Shown: piece by piece, positions 32,816-41,240 of the stretch
Layout: every line of letters begins with the position of its first letter
Numbering within the stretch: the stretch's first letter is position 1
Translations under genes and position numbers: made by a program
Notes under the pieces: generated by a model
What the model was told of the DNA's origin: nothing
Database searches by the model: none
Seen by the model: only the letters and a program-made list of their open reading frames with translations
Assembly (NCBI GenBank): GCA_017644185.1
Contig: JAEPMA010000001.1
Span: 248,001 to 312,000, forward strand
Source: Rhodospirillales bacterium
GTDB lineage: Bacteria > Pseudomonadota > Alphaproteobacteria > Rhodospirillales > Casp-alpha2
DNA: 64,000 nucleotides
Reading direction: 5' to 3'

Positions 32816-33984
32816 CCCTCAAGCTTCTCATCGTCGACGACAATCCGGCCGATCGTGCGATCGTTCGGCGTATGTTGTCGGCATCCGATCTCGATGCCGA
32901 ATATCATGAAGTTTCATGCGTCAGCGAATTTCTCGCGTTGCCGTTACCGGAATTCGATTGCGCCCTTATAGATGTCAGGATGCCGGACAAGGACGGCATT
33001 GAAGGTTTGACGGAAGCATGCCGCGGGACCTCTTATCCGCCGTGTCCTGTAATCGTGATGTCGGGGCAGGGTGACGAACACACGGCGGCACGCGCATTCA
33101 AGGCGGGGGCGAACGATTATTTGATCAAGGATACGCTGACACCGAATGGGCTCAGGCGCACCCTGATCAACGCTATCGATAAATGGCACGCCGAAGACGC
33201 CATGCGGAATGACTGGGAAACGCAACAGCAAGCCCTCAGGAATGCGGAGCGCGCAAGCGTCGCGAAAACCCGCTTTATCTCAAGTCTTTCACACCAGTTG
33301 CGCGTGCCCCTGACCGCAATCATGGGGTTTGCTGAACTGATCGAAAGCAAGGGGCTCGGAAACGACAAAGATGCTTGGGAGAAGTATACCGAGTACGCTG
33401 CCGATATCGGGCAGAGTGCCCGGGACGTGTTGACCCTCGTCAGCAGCGTCATGGAATTGACGCGCATCGAGATCGAAGACGGTCCGATGATGGCGACGAG
33501 TTTCGATCCGAAGGTGACTCTTTGGGAGGTGATCGATACGTTTTCCGACGAGGTCATCAAAGCGCGCCTGGACCTCAAGGTCGATGATCAAAAAGCGCCG
33601 AAAACCATCTTCACCGACGGCCGCGCTGTTCAGGCGATCATGACCAATCTGCTGTCGCGTGCCATCAAGGCCACGCCGGCGGGCCGATATGTAAGGGTGC
33701 AACTCAGTAAAGTCGACGAAGAACGGTGTCTGTTCTCCGTATCCGACACGGGTATCGGCATGAACCCGGAAGACCTCAGCCGTCTTATTCGTCCGTTCGA
33801 ACGCCATCGTGCGCAGGCGATTTCCGACGAAACGGGGATCGGCATCGGATTACCCCTGGTCAATTCGCTGGTGCGCGTTTTGGGTGGAGAACTGAACTTC
33901 GACACGGCGCCCGGTGTCGGTACCACAGCGACCGTGGTATTGCCCAATCACACCCGGGAGCGGCAGGCGCCGCAGAAGATCTAG
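32812..33984 (+). CDS. Receiver-histidine kinase fusion with degenerate kinase boxes
   Basis: 390 aa from TTG 32812, overlapping the preceding TGA. Residues 1-125 form a receiver domain with D9, D10, the phospho-acceptor D54 (CALIDVRMPDKDG), S84 and K106. A coiled linker leads to a HisKA-like helix with H161 in SLSHQLRVPLTAIMGFAEL and an ATPase domain with DTGIG (312-316) and GIGIGLPLV (342-350). Two expected residues differ: Gln162 replaces the Glu after the phospho-His, and Arg283 replaces the Mg-binding Asn of the N box (MTNLLSRAIKATP). It may be a weak kinase, phosphatase or pseudokinase. It lacks PAS or membrane segments. Confidence 0.85.
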   Translation: MTLKLLIVDDNPADRAIVRRMLSASDLDAEYHEVSCVSEFLALPLPEFDCALIDVRMPDKDGIEGLTEACRGTSYPPCPVIVMSGQGDEHTAARAFKAGANDYLIKDTLTPNGLRRTLINAIDKWHAEDAMRNDWETQQQALRNAERASVAKTRFISSLSHQLRVPLTAIMGFAELIESKGLGNDKDAWEKYTEYAADIGQSARDVLTLVSSVMELTRIEIEDGPMMATSFDPKVTLWEVIDTFSDEVIKARLDLKVDDQKAPKTIFTDGRAVQAIMTNLLSRAIKATPAGRYVRVQLSKVDEERCLFSVSDTGIGMNPEDLSRLIRPFERHRAQAISDETGIGIGLPLVNSLVRVLGGELNFDTAPGVGTTATVVLPNHTRERQAPQKI

Positions 33985-35237
33985 GTGTTTCCGAAGCGTT
34001 TCAAAGAATAGGCGGAGACGTCGATGTTCGGCGTTTCGCCGACGGCAAGCATCGCGGCGATGCGGCCCGTCATCGGCGCGCCCGTCAAACCGGTGTGACC
34101 GTGGCCGAATGCGGCGATGATACCCGGCAGGCCCGGCACTTCGCCGATCGCCGGCAGGGTGTCCGGAAACGAGGGGCGCTGTCCCATCCAGACTTCGCGT
34201 GCTTCGGTGTTCAGGTTCGGCAAAAGCCGTTTGGCGGGGCCGGCGAGGACATGAGCGCGGCGGTAATCGGGGGGATGATCGAGCCCTGCGAATTCGGCCG
34301 TGCCGGCACAGCGGATACCGCTCGCCATACTTGAAGCGACGAATTTTGAATCCGTCACCATGATCGAATTGTTGAGCGTCACGCCCGGGTCGGTGAAGAC
34401 GATGTGATAACCGCGTTCGGCCTCAAGGGGGACCTTCAAACCATGTGACTTCAAAAGCTTCGCCGACCATGGGCCGGCGGCAAGCACGGCCTTGTCGGCG
34501 ATCTTCGTACCTTGGTCGGTCTGCAGTTCCACGCCGCCTTCGACGGGTTTCAATGCCATCACGCGGGCTTGCAGCAGTTTGCCGCCCTGCTTTTCGAATT
34601 TCTCCGCCAGCGCCTTACCGATGGCGCCCGGATCATAGGCCCGGCCCTGACCTTTGATGAGCACCGCCGCCTTGTAGTCGGTCGAGATATCGGGTTCGAC
34701 GTCGGCGAGCGACTTGGCGTCGATCTGCTCGAGCGGTACGCCGCGCTCGCGGCGCAGCCGCCATTCGAGATTTTCAAGATTGAGCTTCGCCGGATCGCGA
34801 TAAACGAAGACGTACATGGAATCGCGGACGAGATCCTCGTGCCCGGTGCCCGCCAGGTGCTGTCGGTAAATATCGACGGTCGGCCGGTGCAACTGCAGAA
34901 GTGCGTCGGAGATCGCGGGAATACGATCTTCCCGGCCGGCGGCGAAGAACTTGAGCATCCAAGGCAGGAATGTCGGCAGGTAGGACCAGCGCAATGACAC
35001 CGGCCCTTCCGGGTCGAGCAGCCATTTGGGGACGTTCTTCCATAACCCGGGCATCGATTGGGGGACGCATGACCAGGTCGAAATGACCCCCGCATTCCCA
35101 TAGGACGCCTGTTCCGCAGGCGGGCTGGGATCGATCAGGGTGACTTGCTTGCCGCGTTCCTGCAGTGAGAGCGCCGTGCATATCCCGACGATACCTGCGC
35201 CGACCACGGCATGACCGAGCCGTTCATCTTCCGACAT
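33981..35237 (-). CDS. DadA-like FAD-dependent D-amino-acid dehydrogenase
   Basis: 418 aa. FAD motif AVVGAGIVGICTALSLQERG near the start, the DPSPPAEQASYGNAG segment, RAYDPGAIGKALAEKFEKQG in the middle, AERGYHIVFTDPGVTL, and the closing GIIAAFGHGHTGLTGAPMTG, all as in DadA and relatives. It probably oxidises D-amino acids to 2-oxo acids and passes electrons to the respiratory chain. It is the third gene of a minus-strand operon, 12 bases after the TRAP permease, which suggests it acts on the imported substrate. Its stop codon overlaps the convergent kinase stop within CTAG. Confidence 0.88.
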   Translation of the reverse strand: MSEDERLGHAVVGAGIVGICTALSLQERGKQVTLIDPSPPAEQASYGNAGVISTWSCVPQSMPGLWKNVPKWLLDPEGPVSLRWSYLPTFLPWMLKFFAAGREDRIPAISDALLQLHRPTVDIYRQHLAGTGHEDLVRDSMYVFVYRDPAKLNLENLEWRLRRERGVPLEQIDAKSLADVEPDISTDYKAAVLIKGQGRAYDPGAIGKALAEKFEKQGGKLLQARVMALKPVEGGVELQTDQGTKIADKAVLAAGPWSAKLLKSHGLKVPLEAERGYHIVFTDPGVTLNNSIMVTDSKFVASSMASGIRCAGTAEFAGLDHPPDYRRAHVLAGPAKRLLPNLNTEAREVWMGQRPSFPDTLPAIGEVPGLPGIIAAFGHGHTGLTGAPMTGRIAAMLAVGETPNIDVSAYSLKRFGNT

Positions 35238-35249
35238 GGGCGTTGTTCC

Positions 35250-37349
35250 CTAGGTGGTGACGTCGCTGGTCTGCCCCGATTGCTCGGAACGCCAGCCCAG
35301 GAATTGCTGTACCGCGACCGGCGTGAAGAAGGCAAGCGCCCACAGATCGCTCTCGATCCCCGGTGCGATCAGGAACAGACCCGCCAGCGCCGAAAGGGTG
35401 CGGAAAAGCCCGGGCAGCGGTGCGACGAAATAAGCCGACACACACATCGCCATCAGCACGACGCCGATCCCACATGTCAGTGTCGTCGTCAGAAACGCAC
35501 TCCATGTGAAGTAATCGGGCAGTACGATCAACATCGCTGGAGAGTAGACGAACACCATCGGAACGATCAGTTTCCCGATCCCGAGCGTAAACGCGGAAAC
35601 GCCGGTTCGAAATGGGTTGGCGTTGGCGATCCCGGCCGCAGCGTATGCGGACGCACAGACGGGAGGTGTGATCTCGGATATGACGCCGTAATACAGAACG
35701 AACAGGTGCGATGCGAGCGGGGGCACGCCCAGGTTGCCCAGCGCCGGCTGGGCAACCGTCGCCAGCATGATGTAAAGCGCCGTCGTCGGCAGGCCTGCAC
35801 CCATCAGGATGCAGGTGATGGCGATCAGAACCAGCGACACGAACAGCGTGATGCCTTTGACCTGGAAGTCCGAGAAAGGAATCATCCCCAGGATCGGGTG
35901 CAGGCCTTCGGCGATGGTTTGCGCTGAGTTGGTGACCATGAAGCCGAGACGGAAGCCGAGGCCCGTCGAATTGACGACGCCGACGACGATGCCGATCGCG
36001 GCGCAAACAGCGCCGACGGCTAGGGCGTATTTCACCCCGAGTGCGCAACCTTCGAGGACGTCGCGGATCGTGATCCGATGCATCGGGTTCAGGAACCCGA
36101 TGGCAAGCGCGGAGGTGATCCCCCAGAACGCCGCCATGTTCGGTGAAAAACCGCTGAACAGGACGTAAATCAGCACGCCGAGTGGTACTGCTGTCGGCCA
36201 GCCCTTCTTCAGAACGGCGAGCACCTTGGGAATTTCTTCCGACGGCATGCCCTTGAGCCCGAGACGCTTGGCCTGGAAGTGGACGATGCACAACACGCCG
36301 ATGTAGTGCATGGCGGCCGGTGCGATGGCGGCGATGACGATGGTGGTGTAGGGAACTTCCAGAAATTCCGCCATCACGAACGCGGCGGCGCCCATGATCG
36401 GCGGGGTGATCTGCCCGCCGGCGCTGGCCGCGGCTTCGACGCCGCCCGCTAGGTGACCGGGGTAGCCCATGCGTTTCATGTTCGGGATCGTCAGCGAACC
36501 CGTCGATACCGTGTTGGCGATCGAGGAGCCGGAGATCGTGCCGAAGAACGCCGAGGACACGACGCTTACCTTCGCAAGGCCGCCCGTATAGCGACCGGCG
36601 ATGACGGTTGCGATGTCGACGAAGAACTGACCCAGGCCCATACGCTGTGCCAGCACGCCGAACAGGACGAAGTGGAAGACGACGGTGGAGACGATCCACA
36701 AAGTGACGCCGTAGATCCCCTCCGCCGGGAAATACATGTTGTTGATGTACTGGGCCCAGCTGATGCCCGGGTGCTTCAGGACCTGGATCGGGATGTACTG
36801 ACCGAAGACCGCATAGCCGGTGAAGATCAGGATGATGATCGGCACGATGATGCCGAGCGACCGGCGCACGGCTTCGAGCAGGACGATGATCAGAAGCGTC
36901 CCGAACACGATGTCGATGTTCATCGGGTTGCCCTGGCGCAGAACCTGGTCGGGCATTGTCAGGTGATAACCGAAAAGATTGATGTCGATGGCGTACCAAG
37001 TCACGCCGATATAGAGAGAACTGGCGACGCCGATGACGATGAATATCCAATCCCACAGCGGCACGTTCGAATATCGCCACCAGGTGTTGGGCTGCAGGTT
37101 CTGCGACAGGCCGTCTTTGATCATCGGAAATCCGATGAACACGAGCAGAATAACGCCCGACATGTGGAAGCCCATATGCCAGTAATCGATGGGGGTGCCG
37201 AATCCGGCGGTCCAGTAATGGTAGGCCGCGAAAACGATCGAAAAGAAAAAAGAAAACTTGAGAAGGATCGGGCCGAGCGCCCGTGTGTTCAGGCCAGAGT
37301 CGTACTTGCGCTCCAGCTCCTCGGCTTTCTTGATATCGTACTCGGCCAT
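35250..37349 (-). CDS. Fused TRAP transporter permease (4TM/12TM), TAXI type
   Basis: 699 aa from ATG 37349 (GGTGGGG site). An N-terminal cytosolic stretch precedes four or more helices that replace DctQ (FFFSIVFAAYHYWTAGFG onwards). A DctM-like large domain follows with ISGSSIANTVSTGSLTIPNM, GGVEAAASAGGQITPPIMG and GLPTTALYIMLATVAQPAL, the conserved loop motifs of TAXI-TRAP permeases. A Na+- or H+-driven importer in the inner membrane, fed by the TAXI protein encoded upstream. Confidence 0.92.
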   Translation of the reverse strand: MAEYDIKKAEELERKYDSGLNTRALGPILLKFSFFFSIVFAAYHYWTAGFGTPIDYWHMGFHMSGVILLVFIGFPMIKDGLSQNLQPNTWWRYSNVPLWDWIFIVIGVASSLYIGVTWYAIDINLFGYHLTMPDQVLRQGNPMNIDIVFGTLLIIVLLEAVRRSLGIIVPIIILIFTGYAVFGQYIPIQVLKHPGISWAQYINNMYFPAEGIYGVTLWIVSTVVFHFVLFGVLAQRMGLGQFFVDIATVIAGRYTGGLAKVSVVSSAFFGTISGSSIANTVSTGSLTIPNMKRMGYPGHLAGGVEAAASAGGQITPPIMGAAAFVMAEFLEVPYTTIVIAAIAPAAMHYIGVLCIVHFQAKRLGLKGMPSEEIPKVLAVLKKGWPTAVPLGVLIYVLFSGFSPNMAAFWGITSALAIGFLNPMHRITIRDVLEGCALGVKYALAVGAVCAAIGIVVGVVNSTGLGFRLGFMVTNSAQTIAEGLHPILGMIPFSDFQVKGITLFVSLVLIAITCILMGAGLPTTALYIMLATVAQPALGNLGVPPLASHLFVLYYGVISEITPPVCASAYAAAGIANANPFRTGVSAFTLGIGKLIVPMVFVYSPAMLIVLPDYFTWSAFLTTTLTCGIGVVLMAMCVSAYFVAPLPGLFRTLSALAGLFLIAPGIESDLWALAFFTPVAVQQFLGWRSEQSGQTSDVTT

Positions 37350-37422
37350 GACGACCCCACCCGCTGTCTGAAAATGGCTAAAGTGGCGGGTGCGTGCCCC
37401 GCCTGGAAGTCTCAAAGGAAAT

Positions 37423-37452
37423 CGGCGGGACGTGCTTTTGCGCGTCCCGCCG
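37423..37452 (-). other. Intergenic stem-loop between TAXI binding-protein gene and permease gene
   Basis: A perfect 10-bp stem (CGGCGGGACG with CGTCCCGCCG) lies 15 bases past the binding-protein stop, with no T tract. It can act as a partial terminator or 3' RNA stabiliser, giving more binding protein than permease. An equivalent hairpin follows the other TRAP binding-protein gene at 55941-55971. Confidence 0.65.
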
Positions 37453-37466
37453 GTTCGTGAGGGCTA

Positions 37467-38462
37467 TTATTTAATCGCCCCGACTTCCTTGTAGTACTTC
37501 TCGGCACCCGGGTGATACGGGATCAGGACACCCTTGGTCGCATTCTCGAGCGTGATGACCTTGCCCTTGGCGTGGCCCTTGTCGAGCAGCTTGCGGGTGT
37601 TCTTGTTCCACAGCGCCTTGGTGATCTGGTAGATCAGGTCGTCCGGCTGGTCCTTGCCGGTGATCAGCTGACCGCTGACGGCGACCGTCGGGACGTCATA
37701 CGAAATGCTTTCGTACGTACCGGCCGGGATCATCGATTCGATGTAGTAAGGGATGATCTTGTTGACCTCTTTCTGGTCTTCAGCGGAGAACTTGTAGAGT
37801 TCGAAGCCTTTGGTCGAACCGAGCTGGATCAGTGCCGCAAATGGGGTGCCGCCGGCATAGAAGAATGCATCGAGCTGACCGTCCGCCAGACGCTGCGTGC
37901 TCTGACCGAGACCAAGTTCGTGCTCTTCGGCTTTGATGCCCCACTTTTTGAGGATCATGCGGACCGAAACCTGCGTACCGGAACCGGCAGCGGCAACGCC
38001 GACTTTCTTACCGTTGAGGTCGTTGAGGCTGGAGAGCGTCACGCCTTTCGGGGTCACCAGGTGCATGTCTTCCGGATACAGGTTGGCGACCATGCGGATG
38101 TTCTTCTTCGGGTTACCTTCGAACTTGCCTTCGCCGTTGTAGCCCTGCGCAACGCTCTGCGCACCGGCGAGACCGGCGTCGAGCTGACCCGCGTCGATGG
38201 CGTTGACGTTAGCGACGGAGGCGTTGGTCGACACCGCGATGGCGACGAGGCCTTCGACGCCGCAGCTGCCACCCTTGTCGCACGGGCGCGAACCCGGCGG
38301 GTTGGAGATGGCGTTGGCGATCAGGCCACCGATCGGATAGTACGTGCCGCCGGCGCCACCGGTGCCGATCCGCCAGAACTTCATTTCCTGGGCCTGGGCG
38401 GCACTGCCCAGTGCGATGGTGGCGACCGCGAGCGCGGCCGTCAGTGTTTTAAAGTGTTTCAT
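37467..38462 (-). CDS. TAXI-family TRAP transporter solute-binding protein
   Basis: 331 aa from ATG 38462; an upstream ATG at 38471 is too close to the AGGGAG ribosome site. A signal peptide ends in AALAVATIALGSAAQAQ. The TAXI pattern is complete: WRIGTGGAGGTYYPIGG, STNASVANVNAIDAGQLDAG, LNGKKVGVAAAGSGTQVSVR, ADGQLDAFFYAGGTPFAAL, and the C-terminal VLIPYHPGAEKYYKEVG. The conserved Thr-x-Ala-x-Ile-like region supports the subfamily. The ligand is unknown; glutamate-like acids are known for some TAXI proteins, and neighbouring oxidases suggest an amino acid derivative. Confidence 0.92.
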   Translation of the reverse strand: MKHFKTLTAALAVATIALGSAAQAQEMKFWRIGTGGAGGTYYPIGGLIANAISNPPGSRPCDKGGSCGVEGLVAIAVSTNASVANVNAIDAGQLDAGLAGAQSVAQGYNGEGKFEGNPKKNIRMVANLYPEDMHLVTPKGVTLSSLNDLNGKKVGVAAAGSGTQVSVRMILKKWGIKAEEHELGLGQSTQRLADGQLDAFFYAGGTPFAALIQLGSTKGFELYKFSAEDQKEVNKIIPYYIESMIPAGTYESISYDVPTVAVSGQLITGKDQPDDLIYQITKALWNKNTRKLLDKGHAKGKVITLENATKGVLIPYHPGAEKYYKEVGAIK

Positions 38463-38786
38463 GTGCGTCATAACTCCCTGTGTGTTGGTCCGCATAATTT
38501 TTTGACACCGCGCGGCTGTCAGGCATGACAGGTGCGGTCGATTTTAGCGCACTGTTGGAAATGCTTGTTTTTGCTCGCTTTCTAACCCCCTGCGCTATCG
38601 TTCGACACGCGCTGTCCCGTCACATGCGGGAATGCGCAATGTCTAGCTTAAGACTCTCAAAGGGTCGGTCTATGTTGTCAAATTCATTTTAGCTGAGAGG
38701 TTATGCAGCTATGTTATACCCTACGCTGAATTCTATGTGCACCGCAGCATTCGGCCTGCCGGGCAATATGAAAGGAAATCGTCTAG
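38463..38786. promoter_or_regulatory. Divergent control region between TAXI-TRAP operon and LysR regulator
   Basis: 324 bases with no gene. The half near the regulator is AT-rich and contains a dyad, TAGCTG at 38690-38695 and CAGCTA at 38706-38711 with 10 bases between (a T-N11-A type LysR site). A partly similar CTAGCTTAAG lies about 45 bases further toward the transporter. Both are well placed for control of either direction. Confidence 0.55.
38690..38711. promoter_or_regulatory. Candidate LysR operator (TAGCTG-N10-CAGCTA)
   Basis: A perfect 6-bp dyad with a 10-base spacer, 76 bases upstream of the LysR start codon, in the region shared with the TAXI-TRAP operon. LysR regulators usually bind such T-N11-A dyads near position -65 of a target. 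Confidence 0.5.
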
Positions 38787-39704
38787 ATGGCGCTCAACCT
38801 GAAACAGATCGAGGCGTTTCGCGCCGTCATGGTGACGGGAACGATGGTGAAGGCGGCGGACGCCCTTTACATCTCCCAACCCGCCGTCAGCCGTCTGATC
38901 GCAGATCTGGAACGGGATCTCGGTTACCTGCTTTTCAATCGGACGCGGGGTCGGTTGCAACCGACAGAGGAGGGAAATGCTCTTTATGCCGAGGTGCAGC
39001 GCTCTTTCGTCGGCCTCGCTCAGGTCGAGACGGCGGCGCGCGCCCTGGCCCGGGATTCGTCCGGCATGCTCAGGATCGTGGCGATGCCGTCGTTGACCGG
39101 TGAGCCTTTGACCCGCGCCGTCGCCGCGTATGCCCGCGAAAATCCGGAAGTCTCGTTCGAAATCGAGGTTCGACCTCGCCGCCACGTTGTTGAGAGCATC
39201 GCCAATCAGCAGTTCGACATCGGCGTCACCACGTTGCCCGTCGAAACCCCAAGCATCGACGTCCGGCAGTTGAGTGAGGGCAACTCCCTATGCGTGCTGC
39301 CCAGGGACCACCCCCTGGCGAAAAAGAAAGTCATCCACGCCCACGATCTGGAGGGCGAGACGTTCGTATCCTTCTCGACGGACACGCTCTTCCGGATAAG
39401 GGTCGACCGGGTCTTCGACGATCTGGGCATCAAACGTCGGATGAAGTTCGAAACCCGCACCGCCGAAGTCGCGTGCAATCTGGTCGCCGAGGGCGCGGGC
39501 GTTGCCATCGTCGGGACCTGGGACGTGCCGGCTTCGAAGCGGCCGGAGTTGGTGATGCGTGATTTTGAACCGGCGTTGCCACTCCGGATCGGGGCGTTGG
39601 TGCCGGCACACCGCCCGTCGTCCAGGCGTGTCGAAATGTTCGTCGACGCGCTTGCGGCATCCTATTCGGCCGATCCCGGGGCGGAAACGCGCCGCGCCTC
39701 GTAA
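38787..39704 (+). CDS. LysR-family transcriptional regulator
   Basis: 305 aa with AGGA ten bases before ATG. The N-terminal helix-turn-helix is LKQIEAFRAVMVTGTMVKAA with ALYISQPAVSRLIADLERDL and LFNRTRGRLQPTEEG. The rest is a two-lobe effector-binding domain (LRIVAMPSLTGEPLTRAV; VACNLVAEGAGVAIVG). It lies between the TAXI-TRAP/DadA operon (divergent) and the three-subunit dehydrogenase genes (same direction, 116 bases on), so it probably controls both in response to the transported compound. Confidence 0.93.
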   Translation: MALNLKQIEAFRAVMVTGTMVKAADALYISQPAVSRLIADLERDLGYLLFNRTRGRLQPTEEGNALYAEVQRSFVGLAQVETAARALARDSSGMLRIVAMPSLTGEPLTRAVAAYARENPEVSFEIEVRPRRHVVESIANQQFDIGVTTLPVETPSIDVRQLSEGNSLCVLPRDHPLAKKKVIHAHDLEGETFVSFSTDTLFRIRVDRVFDDLGIKRRMKFETRTAEVACNLVAEGAGVAIVGTWDVPASKRPELVMRDFEPALPLRIGALVPAHRPSSRRVEMFVDALAASYSADPGAETRRAS

Positions 39705-39820
39705 ACGTGATCAGATCGCACCATATAATATTTCCGAATAGTCTTGGTCGATTTTCTGATTTGACTTATCGGACATCCGGACGGCTTTCTTTTAGTTGCG
39801 AAGGGGAGGAATAGCGCAAG

Positions 39821-40960
39821 ATGCCGGACCAGACGGCACCCGGGAATTTCGACGTCGCCGTGATCGGTGGGGGCATGATCGGCCCGGCCCTGTCATTGGG
39901 GCTTCTCGAACGAAATTTGAAGGTCTGCATCCTTGACGAGGGTGACGACGTGCTGCGTGTCGCGCGCGGTAATTTCGGTCTGGTCTGGTTTCAGGGCAAG
40001 GGCTTCGGGATGCCCCGCTATGTCGAATGGACGCGGCGGTCGGCGACCCTTTACCCCGAGTTCGCGGCGGAACTCAAAGAGCATACCGGTGTCGATGTCG
40101 GGCACGCGAACCCTGGTGGGTTAGAGCTTTTATTGGGTGAGGAAGAACTCGCCCACCGCCAGCGCTATATCGGTCAGATCTATCAGCAGGGCGGCGGTAA
40201 GGAGTACGAGGTTGAGTTCCTCGACCGCAAACAGGTCGAGGAGATGTTGCCCGGTGTCGGGCTGGGTGAGGACGTCGTCGGCGCCTCCTACAGCCCCATC
40301 GACGGGCATGTGAACCCGCTGTTCCTGTTGCGCGCCATGCATACGCGCTTTCAGCAAGCGGGCGGCACTTACCTGCCGCATCATCGGGTATCGGAAGTCA
40401 GAAAGAACGGCGGTGCATACGATGTCGTTACCGAGAAAGGCATCGTGAGTGCCGCCAAGGTGGTGATCGCGGCCGGGCACGGACTTCGTGAACTCGGGCC
40501 CCCTTTAGGGTTGGATATTCCGATCCGTCCGCAACGTGGGCATATTCTGGTCACGGAACGCACCAAACAAATTCTTCCGATGCCGATCAGTTCATTCCGT
40601 CAAACCGTCGAAGGCTCGATCATGTTGGGGGTTTCGGCGGAAGAAGCCGGTTATGACGACACGATCAACACCGGGACAGTGGCAAAGATCGCCGAGCGCG
40701 CGGCCAGGACGATACCGGCACTCCGGCATTTGAACATCGTCCGGACGTGGGCGGCGCTCCGCGTGCTGACACCCGACAAATGCCCGGTCTATGCGGAATC
40801 CGAAACCCATCCGGGTATCTACGCGGTGGCGTCGCACAGTGGTGTGACGCTGGCCGCGGTCAATGCAAAGGTAGCGTCGGGCTGGATCGCCGGTGATCCG
40901 GCGCCTGAACAGTTCGACGCCTTTGGGGTGGAGAGGTTCGATGCTCAGAAGACGGCATAA
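39821..40960 (+). CDS. DadA-like FAD subunit (beta) of an opine/hydroxyproline-type dehydrogenase
   Basis: 379 aa with a GGGGAGGA site before ATG. FAD motif DVAVIGGGMIGPALSLGLLE, then RVARGNFGLVWFQGKGFGMP, SYSPIDGHVNPLFLLRAMHT, the RPQRGHILVTERT block and the closing VASHSGVTLAAVNAKVASG, as in glycine oxidase and DadA relatives. It is followed, with overlaps, by a small [2Fe-2S] protein and a larger FAD/[Fe-S] subunit. This gene order is that of opine oxidases, HcnABC and D-hydroxyproline dehydrogenases. Here it would be the substrate-oxidising beta subunit. Confidence 0.85.
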   Translation: MPDQTAPGNFDVAVIGGGMIGPALSLGLLERNLKVCILDEGDDVLRVARGNFGLVWFQGKGFGMPRYVEWTRRSATLYPEFAAELKEHTGVDVGHANPGGLELLLGEEELAHRQRYIGQIYQQGGGKEYEVEFLDRKQVEEMLPGVGLGEDVVGASYSPIDGHVNPLFLLRAMHTRFQQAGGTYLPHHRVSEVRKNGGAYDVVTEKGIVSAAKVVIAAGHGLRELGPPLGLDIPIRPQRGHILVTERTKQILPMPISSFRQTVEGSIMLGVSAEEAGYDDTINTGTVAKIAERAARTIPALRHLNIVRTWAALRVLTPDKCPVYAESETHPGIYAVASHSGVTLAAVNAKVASGWIAGDPAPEQFDAFGVERFDAQKTA

Positions 40961-41240
40961 CGACGGTAAGGTCGTAAAGATCACCATCGACGGCGAGGCG
41001 GTCGACGCCCGCGCCGGAGAAAGTGTCGCCGCTGCGGTGCTTGCGCACGCATCTGGTGCAACGCGGACGACGCCGGTGTCGGGGGCGCCGCGCGCATCTT
41101 ATTGCATGATGGGCGTCTGCTTTGAATGCCTGATGGAGATTGATGGGGAACCCAACCGTCAGGGCTGCATGGTGCGCGTCGAAGAGGGGATGTCCGTCAG
41201 ACGCCAGCAGGGTGCGCGCGATATGGAGCGCGCGTCTTGA
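40941..41240 (+). CDS. Small [2Fe-2S] subunit (gamma) of the dehydrogenase
   Basis: 99 aa from ATG 40941 (GGAGAGG site), 20 bases inside the end of the beta-subunit gene. Plant-ferredoxin-like fold with four cysteines at C55, C60, C63 and C76 (SYCMMGVCFECLMEIDGE and QGCMV) that should hold one [2Fe-2S] cluster. Like HcnA or the small opine oxidase subunit, it would carry electrons between the two flavoproteins. The stop overlaps the next start by 4 nt. Confidence 0.88.
   Translation: MLRRRHNDGKVVKITIDGEAVDARAGESVAAAVLAHASGATRTTPVSGAPRASYCMMGVCFECLMEIDGEPNRQGCMVRVEEGMSVRRQQGARDMERAS

Noticed and set aside
35224-37080. A 618-codon open frame antisense-adjacent to the TRAP permease, in another frame
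   Set aside because: It lies entirely over the well-supported permease gene, is extremely rich in Arg/His/Asp as expected of GC-rich shadow frames, and has no domain.
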